The notes beneath the pieces are model-generated. The model was not told the origin of the DNA. It made no database searches and worked only from the letters and a program-made list of their open reading frames with translations. From positions 1 to 64,000 of the forward strand of contig DBRR01000030.1 in assembly GCA_002306055.1 (NCBI GenBank): DNA of 64,000 nucleotides, given 5' to 3'. The DNA comes from Anaerolineaceae bacterium UBA1363 (lineage in GTDB: Bacteria > Chloroflexota > Anaerolineae > Anaerolineales > Anaerolineaceae). Of this stretch, positions 25,027-33,455 are shown piece by piece. Each line of letters starts with the position of its first letter. Position 1 is the stretch's first letter. A program made the translations under genes and the position numbers.

Positions 25027-26550
25027 ATGAAACAAGAGCTTCAAGAGATCAAAACAAATGAAAGTGTAAATTTGCTTCTAAATGCCATCCTCCAATATGG
25101 ACCAAAAATCGTTCAAAATCGACCATTCCGAAAAATGGCAATGGCAATGGGAGAAAACTATCTGATTAAAAATGGAAAGAATCGGATAAAAGAAGATCCC
25201 ACCCTTCCAGCTGGTGTGATTGAAGACCAAACCGCAATGAGCCTGGCCATCTTGCATTCGGTAAATCGGGCATTGACTGATTGCAAATTGTCTGCGGCAA
25301 CCTTTGATAAAGCAGGATCCGTCCTGGGTCGTGATCTTTTCATCGAGAAAAGCAAAAGATTAGCAAAAGCCGCCAGTTTTATCGAAGAGCACGGTTTCGC
25401 CCAACCTTCCTTTCTGTTGATTAGCCCTACCAAAGCCTGTAATTTACACTGTATCGGTTGTTATGCTGATTCTGATAGTCATGTTCAGATTTTGGATTAT
25501 GACATTGTTGATAAAGCCATTACAGAAGCACACGATGATTGGGGTGTGCAATTCACAGTAATCAGCGGTGGTGAACCACTCGCTTATCGCTCCCACGGAA
25601 AGACCATCCTTGATCTTGCAGAGGAACATCCCGACAACTATTTCATGTTCTACACGAACAGCACTTTGATCACGGACGAAGTGGCTCAGCGCATGGCTAA
25701 CCTGGGGAACATTGTGCCAATGATCTCATTGGAAGGTTGGCGAGAGCGGACAGACGCCCGGCGCGGTGAAGGCGTTTTTGACAAAGTCATGGCATCCATG
25801 GATCGCCTGTATGAAGCAGGAGTTCTTTATGGAGTTTCTTTGACAGCAACCCGCGAAAATGCGGAAGAAATCCTCTCGGATGAGTTCATTGACTTTCTAT
25901 TCTATAAGAAGCATGCTGTGATGGGCTGGATATTCCAGTATATGCCCATCGGTCGTTCTTACACGCTTGACCTAATGCCAACCCCGGAACAGCGGCTGCA
26001 AATGTGGAAACAAAGCTGGAGGGTCGTTCGCGAGAAAAATATTTTCCTGGCAGATTTTTGGAATCACGGTACAGTGGTAGATGGCTGCCTCTCAGCAGGT
26101 GGGCACGGCCACGGTGGCTATTTGTACATCGATTGGAATGGTAACGTTTCTCCTTGCGTTTTTGTCCCTTACTCTCCAGTAAATATTAAGGACGTTTATG
26201 CAAAAGGCGGAACTCTGACAGACATATACAATGAGCCCTTTTTTGCTGATCTGCGCAAATGGCAGCATGACAAAAATACCCAAACAAATGGGAAGAATCT
26301 ATTAAATCCCTGCCCGATGCGAGATCACAATGCTGAATTCCGCCAGTTAGTCCGCAAACATGAGGTGGATCCTATCGATCACAACGCAGCAGCAGCTCTT
26401 CAAGATGCAGACTATGCCAGGGGAATGGATGCCTATGATGAGAAATACCAGAAGATTGTTGATACCGTCTGGGAAAAAGTGTATGTACAAAATTCTGTGT
26501 TGGAAGCTGAAGACACAGAAGAGCTGTTAGAAACGATTGCAGAAGGTTAG
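25027..26550 (+). CDS. Radical SAM protein with SPASM-like C-terminus
   Basis: The 507-residue enzyme has a helical N-terminal segment (1-125), then the 4Fe-4S cluster motif in SPTKACNLHCIGCYADS (Cys138, Cys142, Cys145) and VISGGEPL, the S-adenosylmethionine-contact motif. The C-terminal region has spaced cysteines (VDGCLSAGGHGHGGYL, NVSPCVFVP, NPCPMRDHN) like SPASM/Twitch auxiliary cluster domains. A AAAGGAGG ribosome binding site precedes the ATG. The substrate is unknown; no precursor peptide is obvious nearby. A strong terminator follows at 26618. Upstream at 24847-24879, GATGTGA and TCACATC form an inverted repeat with 19-nt spacing. Confidence 0.88.
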   Translation: MKQELQEIKTNESVNLLLNAILQYGPKIVQNRPFRKMAMAMGENYLIKNGKNRIKEDPTLPAGVIEDQTAMSLAILHSVNRALTDCKLSAATFDKAGSVLGRDLFIEKSKRLAKAASFIEEHGFAQPSFLLISPTKACNLHCIGCYADSDSHVQILDYDIVDKAITEAHDDWGVQFTVISGGEPLAYRSHGKTILDLAEEHPDNYFMFYTNSTLITDEVAQRMANLGNIVPMISLEGWRERTDARRGEGVFDKVMASMDRLYEAGVLYGVSLTATRENAEEILSDEFIDFLFYKKHAVMGWIFQYMPIGRSYTLDLMPTPEQRLQMWKQSWRVVREKNIFLADFWNHGTVVDGCLSAGGHGHGGYLYIDWNGNVSPCVFVPYSPVNIKDVYAKGGTLTDIYNEPFFADLRKWQHDKNTQTNGKNLLNPCPMRDHNAEFRQLVRKHEVDPIDHNAAAALQDADYARGMDAYDEKYQKIVDTVWEKVYVQNSVLEAEDTEELLETIAEG

Positions 26551-26617
26551 CAAAAAATACCACCAAAAATGGTTGTAAACTGCCAGGCATATCCAAAAAG
26601 AATCAAAGATTGCGCTT

Positions 26618-26657
26618 GGTACTTCAGAGCTGTGTTTGCTCTGAAGTACCTCTTTTT
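26618..26657 (+). terminator. Strong Rho-independent terminator
   Basis: A perfect 13-bp stem, GGTACTTCAGAGC (26618-26630) with GCTCTGAAGTACC (26638-26650), closes a 7-nt loop and is followed by TCTTTTT. It ends the radical SAM transcript. The remaining 26658-26842 holds no gene; a separate 9-bp hairpin (TACCCGTCC 26742-26750, GGACGGGTA 26757-26765) lies there without a T-run. Confidence 0.92.
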
Positions 26658-26842
26658 AAAGATATGCAAAAAGGTAGCAGCGCGGCGTGCATTAAAAAAA
26701 TCCCCCGGGAGATGCGATGGAGTAGGCAGTCTAACTTCACCTACCCGTCCTCTCCGGGACGGGTACAGGTCGCTGCGGAGGGCAAGCAGGTGCCTTGAAT
26801 AAAAGCGGTTTAAATCCCCGTTTGGTCACGATATAAGAGAGC

Positions 26843-27643
26843 TCAAACCGTGGTGAATTTTGCTACTTTACTAAGAATCGATTTGGCAAGCATATAGACA
26901 CGCTTTTCGGAGTAGTATCCAATTAATGGAAAGACCTTTTCCTTCCTTTGGGTGCGGAAAGCTCTTATCACTGCCTTAGCGAATTTTAGAATACTACCGG
27001 TTGAGGTACTGCCCTTGTGGATGATAAAAACCGTAAATTCATCATCGATGACGAGTGGTTTAACGTCTTTGATAAGTTTGAGCCATAAACTGTATTCAAC
27101 AACTTCATTTTTTCCCTCGTTAAATGCACCATAGCGTTGAACAAAATCTCTCTTCATAAAAGTATTTTCGTGGGAGATAAAATTCATGACAGACAGCGCC
27201 ACTTCCGGTTTCTGACGCAGCAGCAGCGTTTGCGGGAGAACAATTTGTCTTCCCGCCAGTTCGATCAGGAAGTTGCCTGTGAGCCAAACCAGATCCGGAT
27301 GTTTGTTGTAAATTTCTGCCACTTTCTCCAGCGAGGTGTGATCCTTGTAATAATCATCTGAATGCAAATAGTGGATAATGTCCCCGGTTGCTTCTCTGGT
27401 CGCAACATTTAACGCGTTGCCAACCCCCTTGGGCTCCGATTGAATGAGTTTAATCACATATCGGTTTTTGTTCCGTTCAATATATTCCCGGATGATGTCC
27501 AGGGTGGAGTCGGTCGAATAGGCATCATTAATGATGTGTTCGATTTCTTGGTAGGTTTGGTTTTCAACACTTTGCAAGGCGTTTCTCAAGTACTTTTCGC
27601 TATTGAAAGTGCAAGTAATTATGCTAATCGTGATACGCTTCAT
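26843..27643 (-). CDS. Glycosyltransferase family 2
   Basis: The 266-residue protein is a GT-A fold glycosyltransferase. It opens with ISIITCTFNSEKYLRNALQS, has NDAYSTDST for the nucleotide-contacting acidic residues, and HSDDYY (94-99) as the metal-binding DxD-type motif. The C-terminal part (about 190-266) is basic and helical. No transmembrane segment is seen. It probably adds a sugar to a surface polysaccharide or lipid. It is transcribed convergently with the radical SAM unit and divergently from glmS, alone on its strand. Confidence 0.9.
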   Translation of the reverse strand: MKRITISIITCTFNSEKYLRNALQSVENQTYQEIEHIINDAYSTDSTLDIIREYIERNKNRYVIKLIQSEPKGVGNALNVATREATGDIIHYLHSDDYYKDHTSLEKVAEIYNKHPDLVWLTGNFLIELAGRQIVLPQTLLLRQKPEVALSVMNFISHENTFMKRDFVQRYGAFNEGKNEVVEYSLWLKLIKDVKPLVIDDEFTVFIIHKGSTSTGSILKFAKAVIRAFRTQRKEKVFPLIGYYSEKRVYMLAKSILSKVAKFTTV

Positions 27644-27841
27644 AAAATCACTAACCTCTTATTATTCATGAGACTGATCTGTTTACATTCTATCCCTTAT
27701 TTCAAATCCAACTTTTTGCATGATTCTAAAAACTCAAAATGGCAGAAGGGTTGTAGAAACGTACAATTACCTCCTGTGATTCGCGCTTCACAACTTCCAG
27801 TTATAATATCCCAATCTTAATTTGACCAATAAAGGACACCT

Positions 27842-29629
27842 ATGTGCGGAATTTTTGGCATTGTTACAGCAACTGAACAACCTCTCGGACCGATCCTGAT
27901 TGAAGCGGCGCGTCGGCTTACCTACCGCGGCTACGACTCTGTCGGCGCGGCGACCATCAGCGGGGCGAAGATCGACCTGCGCAAAGACACAGGCCGCGTG
28001 GATGAGGTGGCTGCCAAATACAACCTGGCCGAAATGAGCGGCACGCGCGGTATCACCCAGCTGCGCTGGGCCACCTTTGGCGCGCCCTCCCAGGTCAACT
28101 CCCAGCCGCATCTCGATTCAGATGGCGATATGGTCGGCGCGCACAACGGCAACGTGGTCAACAACGTGGAACTGCGCAAGATGTTCATGGAAGAGGGCCT
28201 GGTGGTACGCTCGCAGAACGACGGCGAATCCTGTGTGCATGCGGTGGAACGCTATATCGACCGTGGGCTGGATTTCATCGAAGCCATCCGCCGCGCCAAC
28301 GATGACCTGCAAGGCGACTACGCCTACGTCATTGGCCGCATCAATGACGACAAGCTCTACGCCATCAAAAAAGGCTCCGGTCTGGTGGTGGGCATTGGCG
28401 ATGGCTTCACCTGCGTCTCCTCCGACTTGCCCTCGATCCTGCCCCTCACCCGCACCATCATCCGCATCCAGGATGGTGAGATTATCACCCTTTGGGCAGA
28501 CCACGTGGAGCTGCGCTCTGTCAAGGACGGCAGCCTGATCGAACGCGCACCTGAAGAGATCACCGAAACGATGAGCTCCGTGCAGAAAGGCGGCTACGCT
28601 CACTTCATGCTGAAAGAGATCCACGAGCAGCCGCAGGTGGCGCGCGAGGTGCTGCACATGCTGGCTGGCAGCTCGGATGTGCAGGCTGTGGTGGACCAAA
28701 TGAAGAACGCGCGCAATCTGTATTTTATTGGCTGCGGCACCAGCTACCACGCCTGCCTGGCTGGGGCGGTGTATTTTGCCCGTCTGGCCGGCCGCGCCGT
28801 GATCCCCGTGATTGCCCCGCAATTCATCCCGCAGTACCTGCCAACCGTTGGTTCGCAGGACGTAGGTCTCTTTGTCAGCCAATCTGGTGAAACAAAGGAC
28901 GTCCTGAATGCTCTCTACGCTGCCGAAAAACAGGGCATGCAGTGCTACGGGCTGGCGAACGTGATCGGCTCCACCCTCACCAAAGCGTCGATTTGCTCCC
29001 TGCCGTTGTGCTGCGGATATGAGATCAGCGTGCCAGCCACCAAGACCTTCACCAACCAGATCATCACCTTTCTCTACCTGGCCTACCGCCTTGCCGGGCG
29101 CGACACGCGCGAGCTGGACGCCATCCCCGGTTTGATGGAGCAGACCATCACCCTCACCACGCCGCAGGTGCAAGCCATCACCCCGGATGTGAATGCCTGG
29201 GAGGACTGCTACAGCCTGGGTTACGGCACCACCTACCCGATGGCACTGGAAGGCGCGCTCAAGCTCAAAGAGATCACCTATAGCCACTGCGAGGGCATGC
29301 TCTCGACCGAATTCAAGCACGGACCGCTTTCAGCGATAACCGAAGGCTTTCCCGTTTTGTTCTCTGTGAGCCCGGAGGACGTGCCCGTGATTGTCAGCGG
29401 CATCAACGAGGTTACCTGCCGCGGCGGGCGCGCGATTGCCATCGGGCAGGAGAATGCCAGCCTGCGTGCCAACGCCAGCGACCTGATCGTACTGCCAGAA
29501 GCCAGCCCGGAGATAAGCTCCCTGTTGAGCGTGCTGCCGCTTCAGCTGCTCTCATACTACATGTCCGTTGCCCGCGGTTACGACCCCGACTTCCCCCGCA
29601 ATTTGAGCAAGACCCTGACGGTGGATTGA
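27842..29629 (+). CDS. glmS: Glutamine-fructose-6-phosphate aminotransferase (isomerizing)
   Basis: The enzyme makes glucosamine-6-phosphate from fructose-6-phosphate and glutamine, the entry to UDP-GlcNAc and cell-envelope sugars. The 595-residue protein starts MCGIFGIV with Cys2 as the N-terminal amidotransferase nucleophile, and shows AARRLTYRGYDSVGAA and RWATFGAPSQVN in the glutaminase half. Two SIS domains follow (IGCGTSYHACLAGAVYF; FVSQSGETKDVLNAL; LGYGTTYPMALEGALKLKE), ending LSKTLTVD. Relatives end in KSVTVE, so the C-terminus is complete. GC content is clearly higher than that of its neighbours. Confidence 0.95.
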   Translation: MCGIFGIVTATEQPLGPILIEAARRLTYRGYDSVGAATISGAKIDLRKDTGRVDEVAAKYNLAEMSGTRGITQLRWATFGAPSQVNSQPHLDSDGDMVGAHNGNVVNNVELRKMFMEEGLVVRSQNDGESCVHAVERYIDRGLDFIEAIRRANDDLQGDYAYVIGRINDDKLYAIKKGSGLVVGIGDGFTCVSSDLPSILPLTRTIIRIQDGEIITLWADHVELRSVKDGSLIERAPEEITETMSSVQKGGYAHFMLKEIHEQPQVAREVLHMLAGSSDVQAVVDQMKNARNLYFIGCGTSYHACLAGAVYFARLAGRAVIPVIAPQFIPQYLPTVGSQDVGLFVSQSGETKDVLNALYAAEKQGMQCYGLANVIGSTLTKASICSLPLCCGYEISVPATKTFTNQIITFLYLAYRLAGRDTRELDAIPGLMEQTITLTTPQVQAITPDVNAWEDCYSLGYGTTYPMALEGALKLKEITYSHCEGMLSTEFKHGPLSAITEGFPVLFSVSPEDVPVIVSGINEVTCRGGRAIAIGQENASLRANASDLIVLPEASPEISSLLSVLPLQLLSYYMSVARGYDPDFPRNLSKTLTVD

Positions 29630-29947
29630 TCCCTTGCGGTGGATGAGGGTGCCATAGCCTTCCCCTGGGGGAAGGAGGACCGCTTGCGGTGGATGAGGGT
29701 TACCTTGATCATGCCGCCTGTGCCCACTGTGAAACGGATGGGTAGCCTCCAACTATCCTGATCGTGCCGGCCTCCTGAGTGCGAAGCCTCCCTGTGGGAC
29801 CGCGCACGGGATCTGACCGAAGGTCTCCAGATGGCCTTGTTCTTTCATGATCTCCGGACCATGAAAGGCTTTTGACCACATGGTCTCCATTTAAACAATG
29901 AGAGGCAGATCGCCACGCTACGCTCGCGATGACAGATGGATTCGTCT

Positions 29948-29980
29948 TTGCGAGGAGCGCAGCGACGCGGCAATCTGCAG
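29948..29980. repeat. REP-like element, copy 1
   Basis: This copy begins TTGCGAGGAGCGCAGCGACG and is identical over 33 bp to 30123-30155. A partly complementary stretch just to the left (GCAGATCGCC...CGCTCGC, about 29906-29930) makes an imperfect palindrome. Similar 'GCGAGGAGCGCAGCGACG' units are widespread REP-like repeats in bacterial genomes. Confidence 0.8.
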
Positions 29981-30122
29981 TTCATCCTTGATCGTGCCGG
30001 TGTCCACACCGAGCATGGGATCTGACCGTCAGGTCTCCAGTTGATAATAGACGCCTGCGGCGAGATGCTGTGCTCGGGCAGAGCCCGGCACAATCACGAG
30101 TTGAAAAGCGTAACTCCCGTCC

Positions 30123-30155
30123 TTGCGAGGAGCGCAGCGACGCGGCAATCTGCAG
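30123..30155. repeat. REP-like element, copy 2
   Basis: This copy is identical over 33 bp to 29948-29980. Here the complementary arm (GCAGATCGCCTCGC...GCTCGCG, about 30178-30205) lies to the right, so the two copies of the composite palindrome face opposite ways. Confidence 0.8.
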
Positions 30156-30222
30156 ATTGTTTTCTTGGTCGAAAAAGGCAGATCGCCTCGCAACAGATGC
30201 TCGCGATGGCGGAAAATATTAC

Positions 30223-30298
30223 GTAGGGCTGGGCCATGGTTCAGCCGCTTATCTCGCGCATGCATTTGATGCGGAGGGAGTAAACCCCCTCCGTACGG
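30223..30298. repeat. 76-bp direct repeat, left copy
   Basis: The unit begins GTAGGGCTGGGCCATGG and ends CCCCCTCCGTACGG. It matches 38690-38765 in the same orientation with 6 mismatches over 76 bp. It contains GGAGGG...CCCTCC, which can form a hairpin. The pair brackets the NurA-HerA-methyltransferase-radical SAM block. Confidence 0.9.
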
Positions 30299-30633
30299 CT
30301 TTCGGTTTCCTGGCATTTATGGGGGTTTTTACACTTTTTCCACTATTTCCGCTGTTTTTTGATAGTGCAGGATGGCTGTTTGCGTGTAAAAACTGGGCGG
30401 TTGTTAAGGTGCAAGATTTGATGTGCGTGAAGATAATAGCACATTTGTTCTATAAGGCAAGGGAAAACGTTGCATTTACACCTCCTCTCCAGAGGGGAAT
30501 TAAAGGGGGTGGATCGGATTCGCCAAGCAATTCGCTAACCTCTCAGTGCTCCTTAGGATTTATATTGGTACAATATCAAGGACAAGGGAATAGTTAGTGG
30601 TTAGAATAAGATAATTAATCAAGAGGAGGGTTC

Positions 30634-31767
30634 GTGAGTATCAATCAAATCAATATCATTGCTCCTGCACTTGATTTGCTAAGTCAAAATCTAGACCATG
30701 TTATGCCTGCGGTTGGCGGTGCCATGGAGGACTTAGAACATCCTGATGTTGAGGAACTCGATGACATCTTAATAAACGCAGAATCTCGGGAAATTACCAG
30801 TTTTTTGGAGACACCAACCCCCGATGTTTATAATTTGTATCGAGAAACACCCCCAATCTTTCGAGAAGAAAATAATTTTTACAGGTTTTTTATAGATGGA
30901 AGTATACGCACATACTACCTTGCCACCGGAATAGAAGGAACACGCACCTTTCCTATCGAACTTGCTCAAATCGGAGCTGCTGTTATAGAAAGGGATAAAA
31001 AAGGTAACGTCCATCCACTTGAAGTAAAGCACAGGTTGCTTCTACTTCTCCCCAAAGGGGCTTTTGGGGTTTCGGACACGGTGTGGGCAGAATTAAAGAA
31101 ACTAAATAGAGTAGATAGATTTTTTGAAGTCATTGACACAACTGAGAAAAATGCATTTGCCCCACAAGAAGCAACTATGGAAAATTTGCGGACTCGTTCG
31201 GGCGGCATTGCTAGAAACCGGATGCATAAGCTTGAAATCGAGGTTATTGACGCAACAGATCCTTATAGAAATGAAAACAACTGGTTGGTAATAGATGGCG
31301 CTGTAAAGCTTGATGAATTCATAAAGACAGAAAACATGATCGGAGTCGCAAAAAATTACCGAAAAGACCCACTTTTTAAATTTGGGAGAAGCGCTGCTTC
31401 GAGAATTGATATTTCCACTCTTTTGGCAAATCTGCCGTATGCGCATAGGACTGCAGTGTTTAGTTCTCATGGCGGGAAAGTTGCGTTTTGGTATGTACGT
31501 TTGAGGAAACAGGGGGAAGTAGATTACCCTTTGATGGGCGTTGTAAAGGTGGAATTACCAAGACCAGATGAAACTCCCGTTGAATCCGAACTGGCAGATC
31601 TAATCACCAGGACATTAATAGCGGAAAGAAATGTAACACCATATGGTCTAGATCGCCGCTGGCATTGCCACCTATATCCAATTTACCAGGCAGAGCAAGC
31701 TATCAAGAATCGTTTTTACTCAAAAGATGTGTTAATGGGCATGATCCGTTGGCCACACCACCGATAA
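30634..31767 (+). CDS. NurA-like nuclease
   Basis: The 377-residue protein starts at GTG 30634 with AGGAGG 5-6 nt upstream. The NurA-type (5' to 3' exo/endonuclease) core is readable: FFIDGS with Asp88, WLVIDGAVKL with Asp221, MIGVAKNYR with Lys240, and RRWHCHLYPIYQAEQAIKNR at 341-360, the conserved C-terminal His region. In archaea NurA works with the HerA translocase to resect DNA ends. The HerA-like gene starts 14 nt downstream here. The N-terminal 75 residues are acidic and specific to this protein. It is the first gene of the block. NurA identity rests on motif spacing, so I am fairly but not fully sure. Confidence 0.72.
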   Translation: MSINQINIIAPALDLLSQNLDHVMPAVGGAMEDLEHPDVEELDDILINAESREITSFLETPTPDVYNLYRETPPIFREENNFYRFFIDGSIRTYYLATGIEGTRTFPIELAQIGAAVIERDKKGNVHPLEVKHRLLLLLPKGAFGVSDTVWAELKKLNRVDRFFEVIDTTEKNAFAPQEATMENLRTRSGGIARNRMHKLEIEVIDATDPYRNENNWLVIDGAVKLDEFIKTENMIGVAKNYRKDPLFKFGRSAASRIDISTLLANLPYAHRTAVFSSHGGKVAFWYVRLRKQGEVDYPLMGVVKVELPRPDETPVESELADLITRTLIAERNVTPYGLDRRWHCHLYPIYQAEQAIKNRFYSKDVLMGMIRWPHHR

Positions 31768-31781
31768 TTTAGGAGGTTATG

Positions 31782-33455
31782 ATGACTGAAGAACAAACAG
31801 AAGTTAAGAAAGCTTTAGGTAGAACGTCTGCAACAGAAAGAGAACCGATCACATCTGACAAATTCGCTTTTTGGCTTTCAAATGAGATTATTGTTAATCC
31901 ATTTGATATTGTGGCTGTAAAACAAGTCAACCAACCAGGAGAAGAAGACAGTGATACTTTTGGTCTTGTTACGAACCTCGAACATCGAACAGATGCGCCC
32001 AATCATTTGGCAAACTTTATCTCCAGCAATTTTGGAGAAACTGATGAAGAACCAAACACGAACCGGCAGGGAACAACCGTAGCATTTGCCAATGTGCTCA
32101 GCAACAGCGATGATATCTACATGCCAGTTCCGAGTGAAAAAATTGTGCATTTTGCTGAACCGGATGATATCCAGAAAGCATTAGGAACAGATCTGTTAAT
32201 CAAGGAACGGAAGAAAGATGCAATACCAGCTGGATTAATCAAGATGAGCAATGGTGCGTCCACTGTAGCCTACCTGGATAAACGATACGTTTTAGGACCT
32301 GAATCAGCACATGTCAACATCTCAGGTATCTCTGGCCTAGCAACCAAAACCTCTTATGCGATGTTTTTATTGCAGTCTATTTTGCAAACAACCGAAGATA
32401 AAGAAGATATTGCAGTAATTATATTAAATGTGAAACAGGCAGACCTGCTTCAGGTAGACAAAAGAGGACCTGAATTAAAACCAGAGCAAAAAGCAATGTG
32501 GGAGGCCATGGGGTTAGAACCAAAACCATTTGAAAATGTAAGATACCTACTTCCCAGAGGCCCTTCTGGTGGTCCTAATTCATACCAACCCATTCCATCT
32601 ATATACTCTACATATGCTTATGATCTGCCAGGAACAGTGGATAAATTGGATCTGCTGTTCAGTAATGTAGCAGATTCAAGCGGAACAATAGAGGGGATCT
32701 ATGCTGAGATTGCTTCGGGAATTCAAGGAAACGAGTCTGATTTTGCAAATGTTCAGAGTTGGGAACAACTCCTTGAGTTCCTCAGAATAAAGATGCAGGA
32801 CAAAGGAAGGTGGCGAGGTTTATTCGCAGGATCTTCGTTAGGCATGTTTAGAAGGCACTTAAGAAGAGCAGTCCAAACCAGACAGACCGGAATTTTTGTT
32901 GGCAGCAGAGCAAGGAATGAAAAATTACTTCGAAATGAACTGATCAATATTAAGGGTGGTAATACTTATGTGATCGATATTGCTAAGTTAGCGGATGATG
33001 AACAAACGCTCGTTTTCGGTGACATCTTGAGAACGATTTATTCGGTCAAAGCAGAAGACTTGGAGGAAAGAACAGAAGAAACAGACGTGCCGGGGAAAAT
33101 CATAATTTTTGTGGACGAACTGAATAAATACGCACCAACTGGTAGCGGCAGTCCGATTACCCAACAAGTATTAGATGTGGCAGAAAGAGGACGAAGTTTA
33201 GGAGTGATCCTGATCTCAGCACAGCAATTTATGAGCGCGGTACATCCAAGAGTGACCGGCAACAGTGCGTCAAAAATCATAGGTAGAACAGGTTCATCTG
33301 AGGTGAATGCACCAGATTACCGGTTTTTGGACCAGGATATTCGTGGGGCGGTGACAAGGCTCACGAAAGGTGAATTATTGATCAGCCACGCAATTTACCG
33401 CCAGCCAGTAAAAATCATCTTTCCAATGCCCGCCTACGAACAGGAACAACACTAA
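31782..33455 (+). CDS. HerA-like DNA translocase ATPase (DUF87 type)
   Basis: I start at the second ATG (31782), 5 nt after AGGAGG, rather than 31779, giving 557 residues. The N-terminal 170 residues resemble the HerA barrel. ISGISGLATKTSYAM stands where the P-loop should be: it has the Lys-Thr pair but no Gly before Lys, unlike canonical GxxGxGKS. Walker B is KIIIFVDELNKYAP with Asp445-Glu446. The motif QVLDVAERGRSLGVILISAQ follows, then SASKIIGRTGSSE with a probable arginine finger. HerA forms hexameric rings that pump DNA for NurA. The next gene starts within this stop codon. Confidence 0.82.
   Translation: MTEEQTEVKKALGRTSATEREPITSDKFAFWLSNEIIVNPFDIVAVKQVNQPGEEDSDTFGLVTNLEHRTDAPNHLANFISSNFGETDEEPNTNRQGTTVAFANVLSNSDDIYMPVPSEKIVHFAEPDDIQKALGTDLLIKERKKDAIPAGLIKMSNGASTVAYLDKRYVLGPESAHVNISGISGLATKTSYAMFLLQSILQTTEDKEDIAVIILNVKQADLLQVDKRGPELKPEQKAMWEAMGLEPKPFENVRYLLPRGPSGGPNSYQPIPSIYSTYAYDLPGTVDKLDLLFSNVADSSGTIEGIYAEIASGIQGNESDFANVQSWEQLLEFLRIKMQDKGRWRGLFAGSSLGMFRRHLRRAVQTRQTGIFVGSRARNEKLLRNELINIKGGNTYVIDIAKLADDEQTLVFGDILRTIYSVKAEDLEERTEETDVPGKIIIFVDELNKYAPTGSGSPITQQVLDVAERGRSLGVILISAQQFMSAVHPRVTGNSASKIIGRTGSSEVNAPDYRFLDQDIRGAVTRLTKGELLISHAIYRQPVKIIFPMPAYEQEQH

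Larger units (their letters stand above)
29630..30633. other. 1-kb repeat-rich intergenic region left of the NurA-HerA block
   Basis: No gene is supported. Repeats fill the stretch. CTTGCGGTGGATGAGGGT occurs at 29633-29650 and again at 29683-29700, around a CCTTCCCC/GGGGAAGG hairpin (29658-29675). GATCGTGCCGG followed by GGGATCTGACC and AGGTCTCC occurs twice (about 29760 and 29990). A 33-bp perfect repeat and a 76-bp repeat are listed separately. Mixed orientation and partial copies look like accumulated REP- or MITE-like elements. The last 60 nt include the inverted repeat ATATTG-GTA-CAATAT (30562-30576) and probably the promoter of the block. Confidence 0.7.

Noticed and set aside
25027..26550. 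Assignment of the radical SAM enzyme to HpnH or a named peptide-maturation system
   Set aside because: The N-terminal sequence does not match HpnH and no precursor peptide gene is visible nearby, so no specific function is given.
28118..29320. 400-residue open frame antisense to glmS
   Set aside because: It is complementary to a certain gene with GC-rich codon bias, has no family resemblance, and is explained by the third-position composition of glmS.
30070..30597. 175-residue frame in the repeat-rich region before the nurA-like gene
   Set aside because: It is made largely of repeated intergenic sequence (REP-like and 76-bp units) and has no ribosome binding site or known domain.
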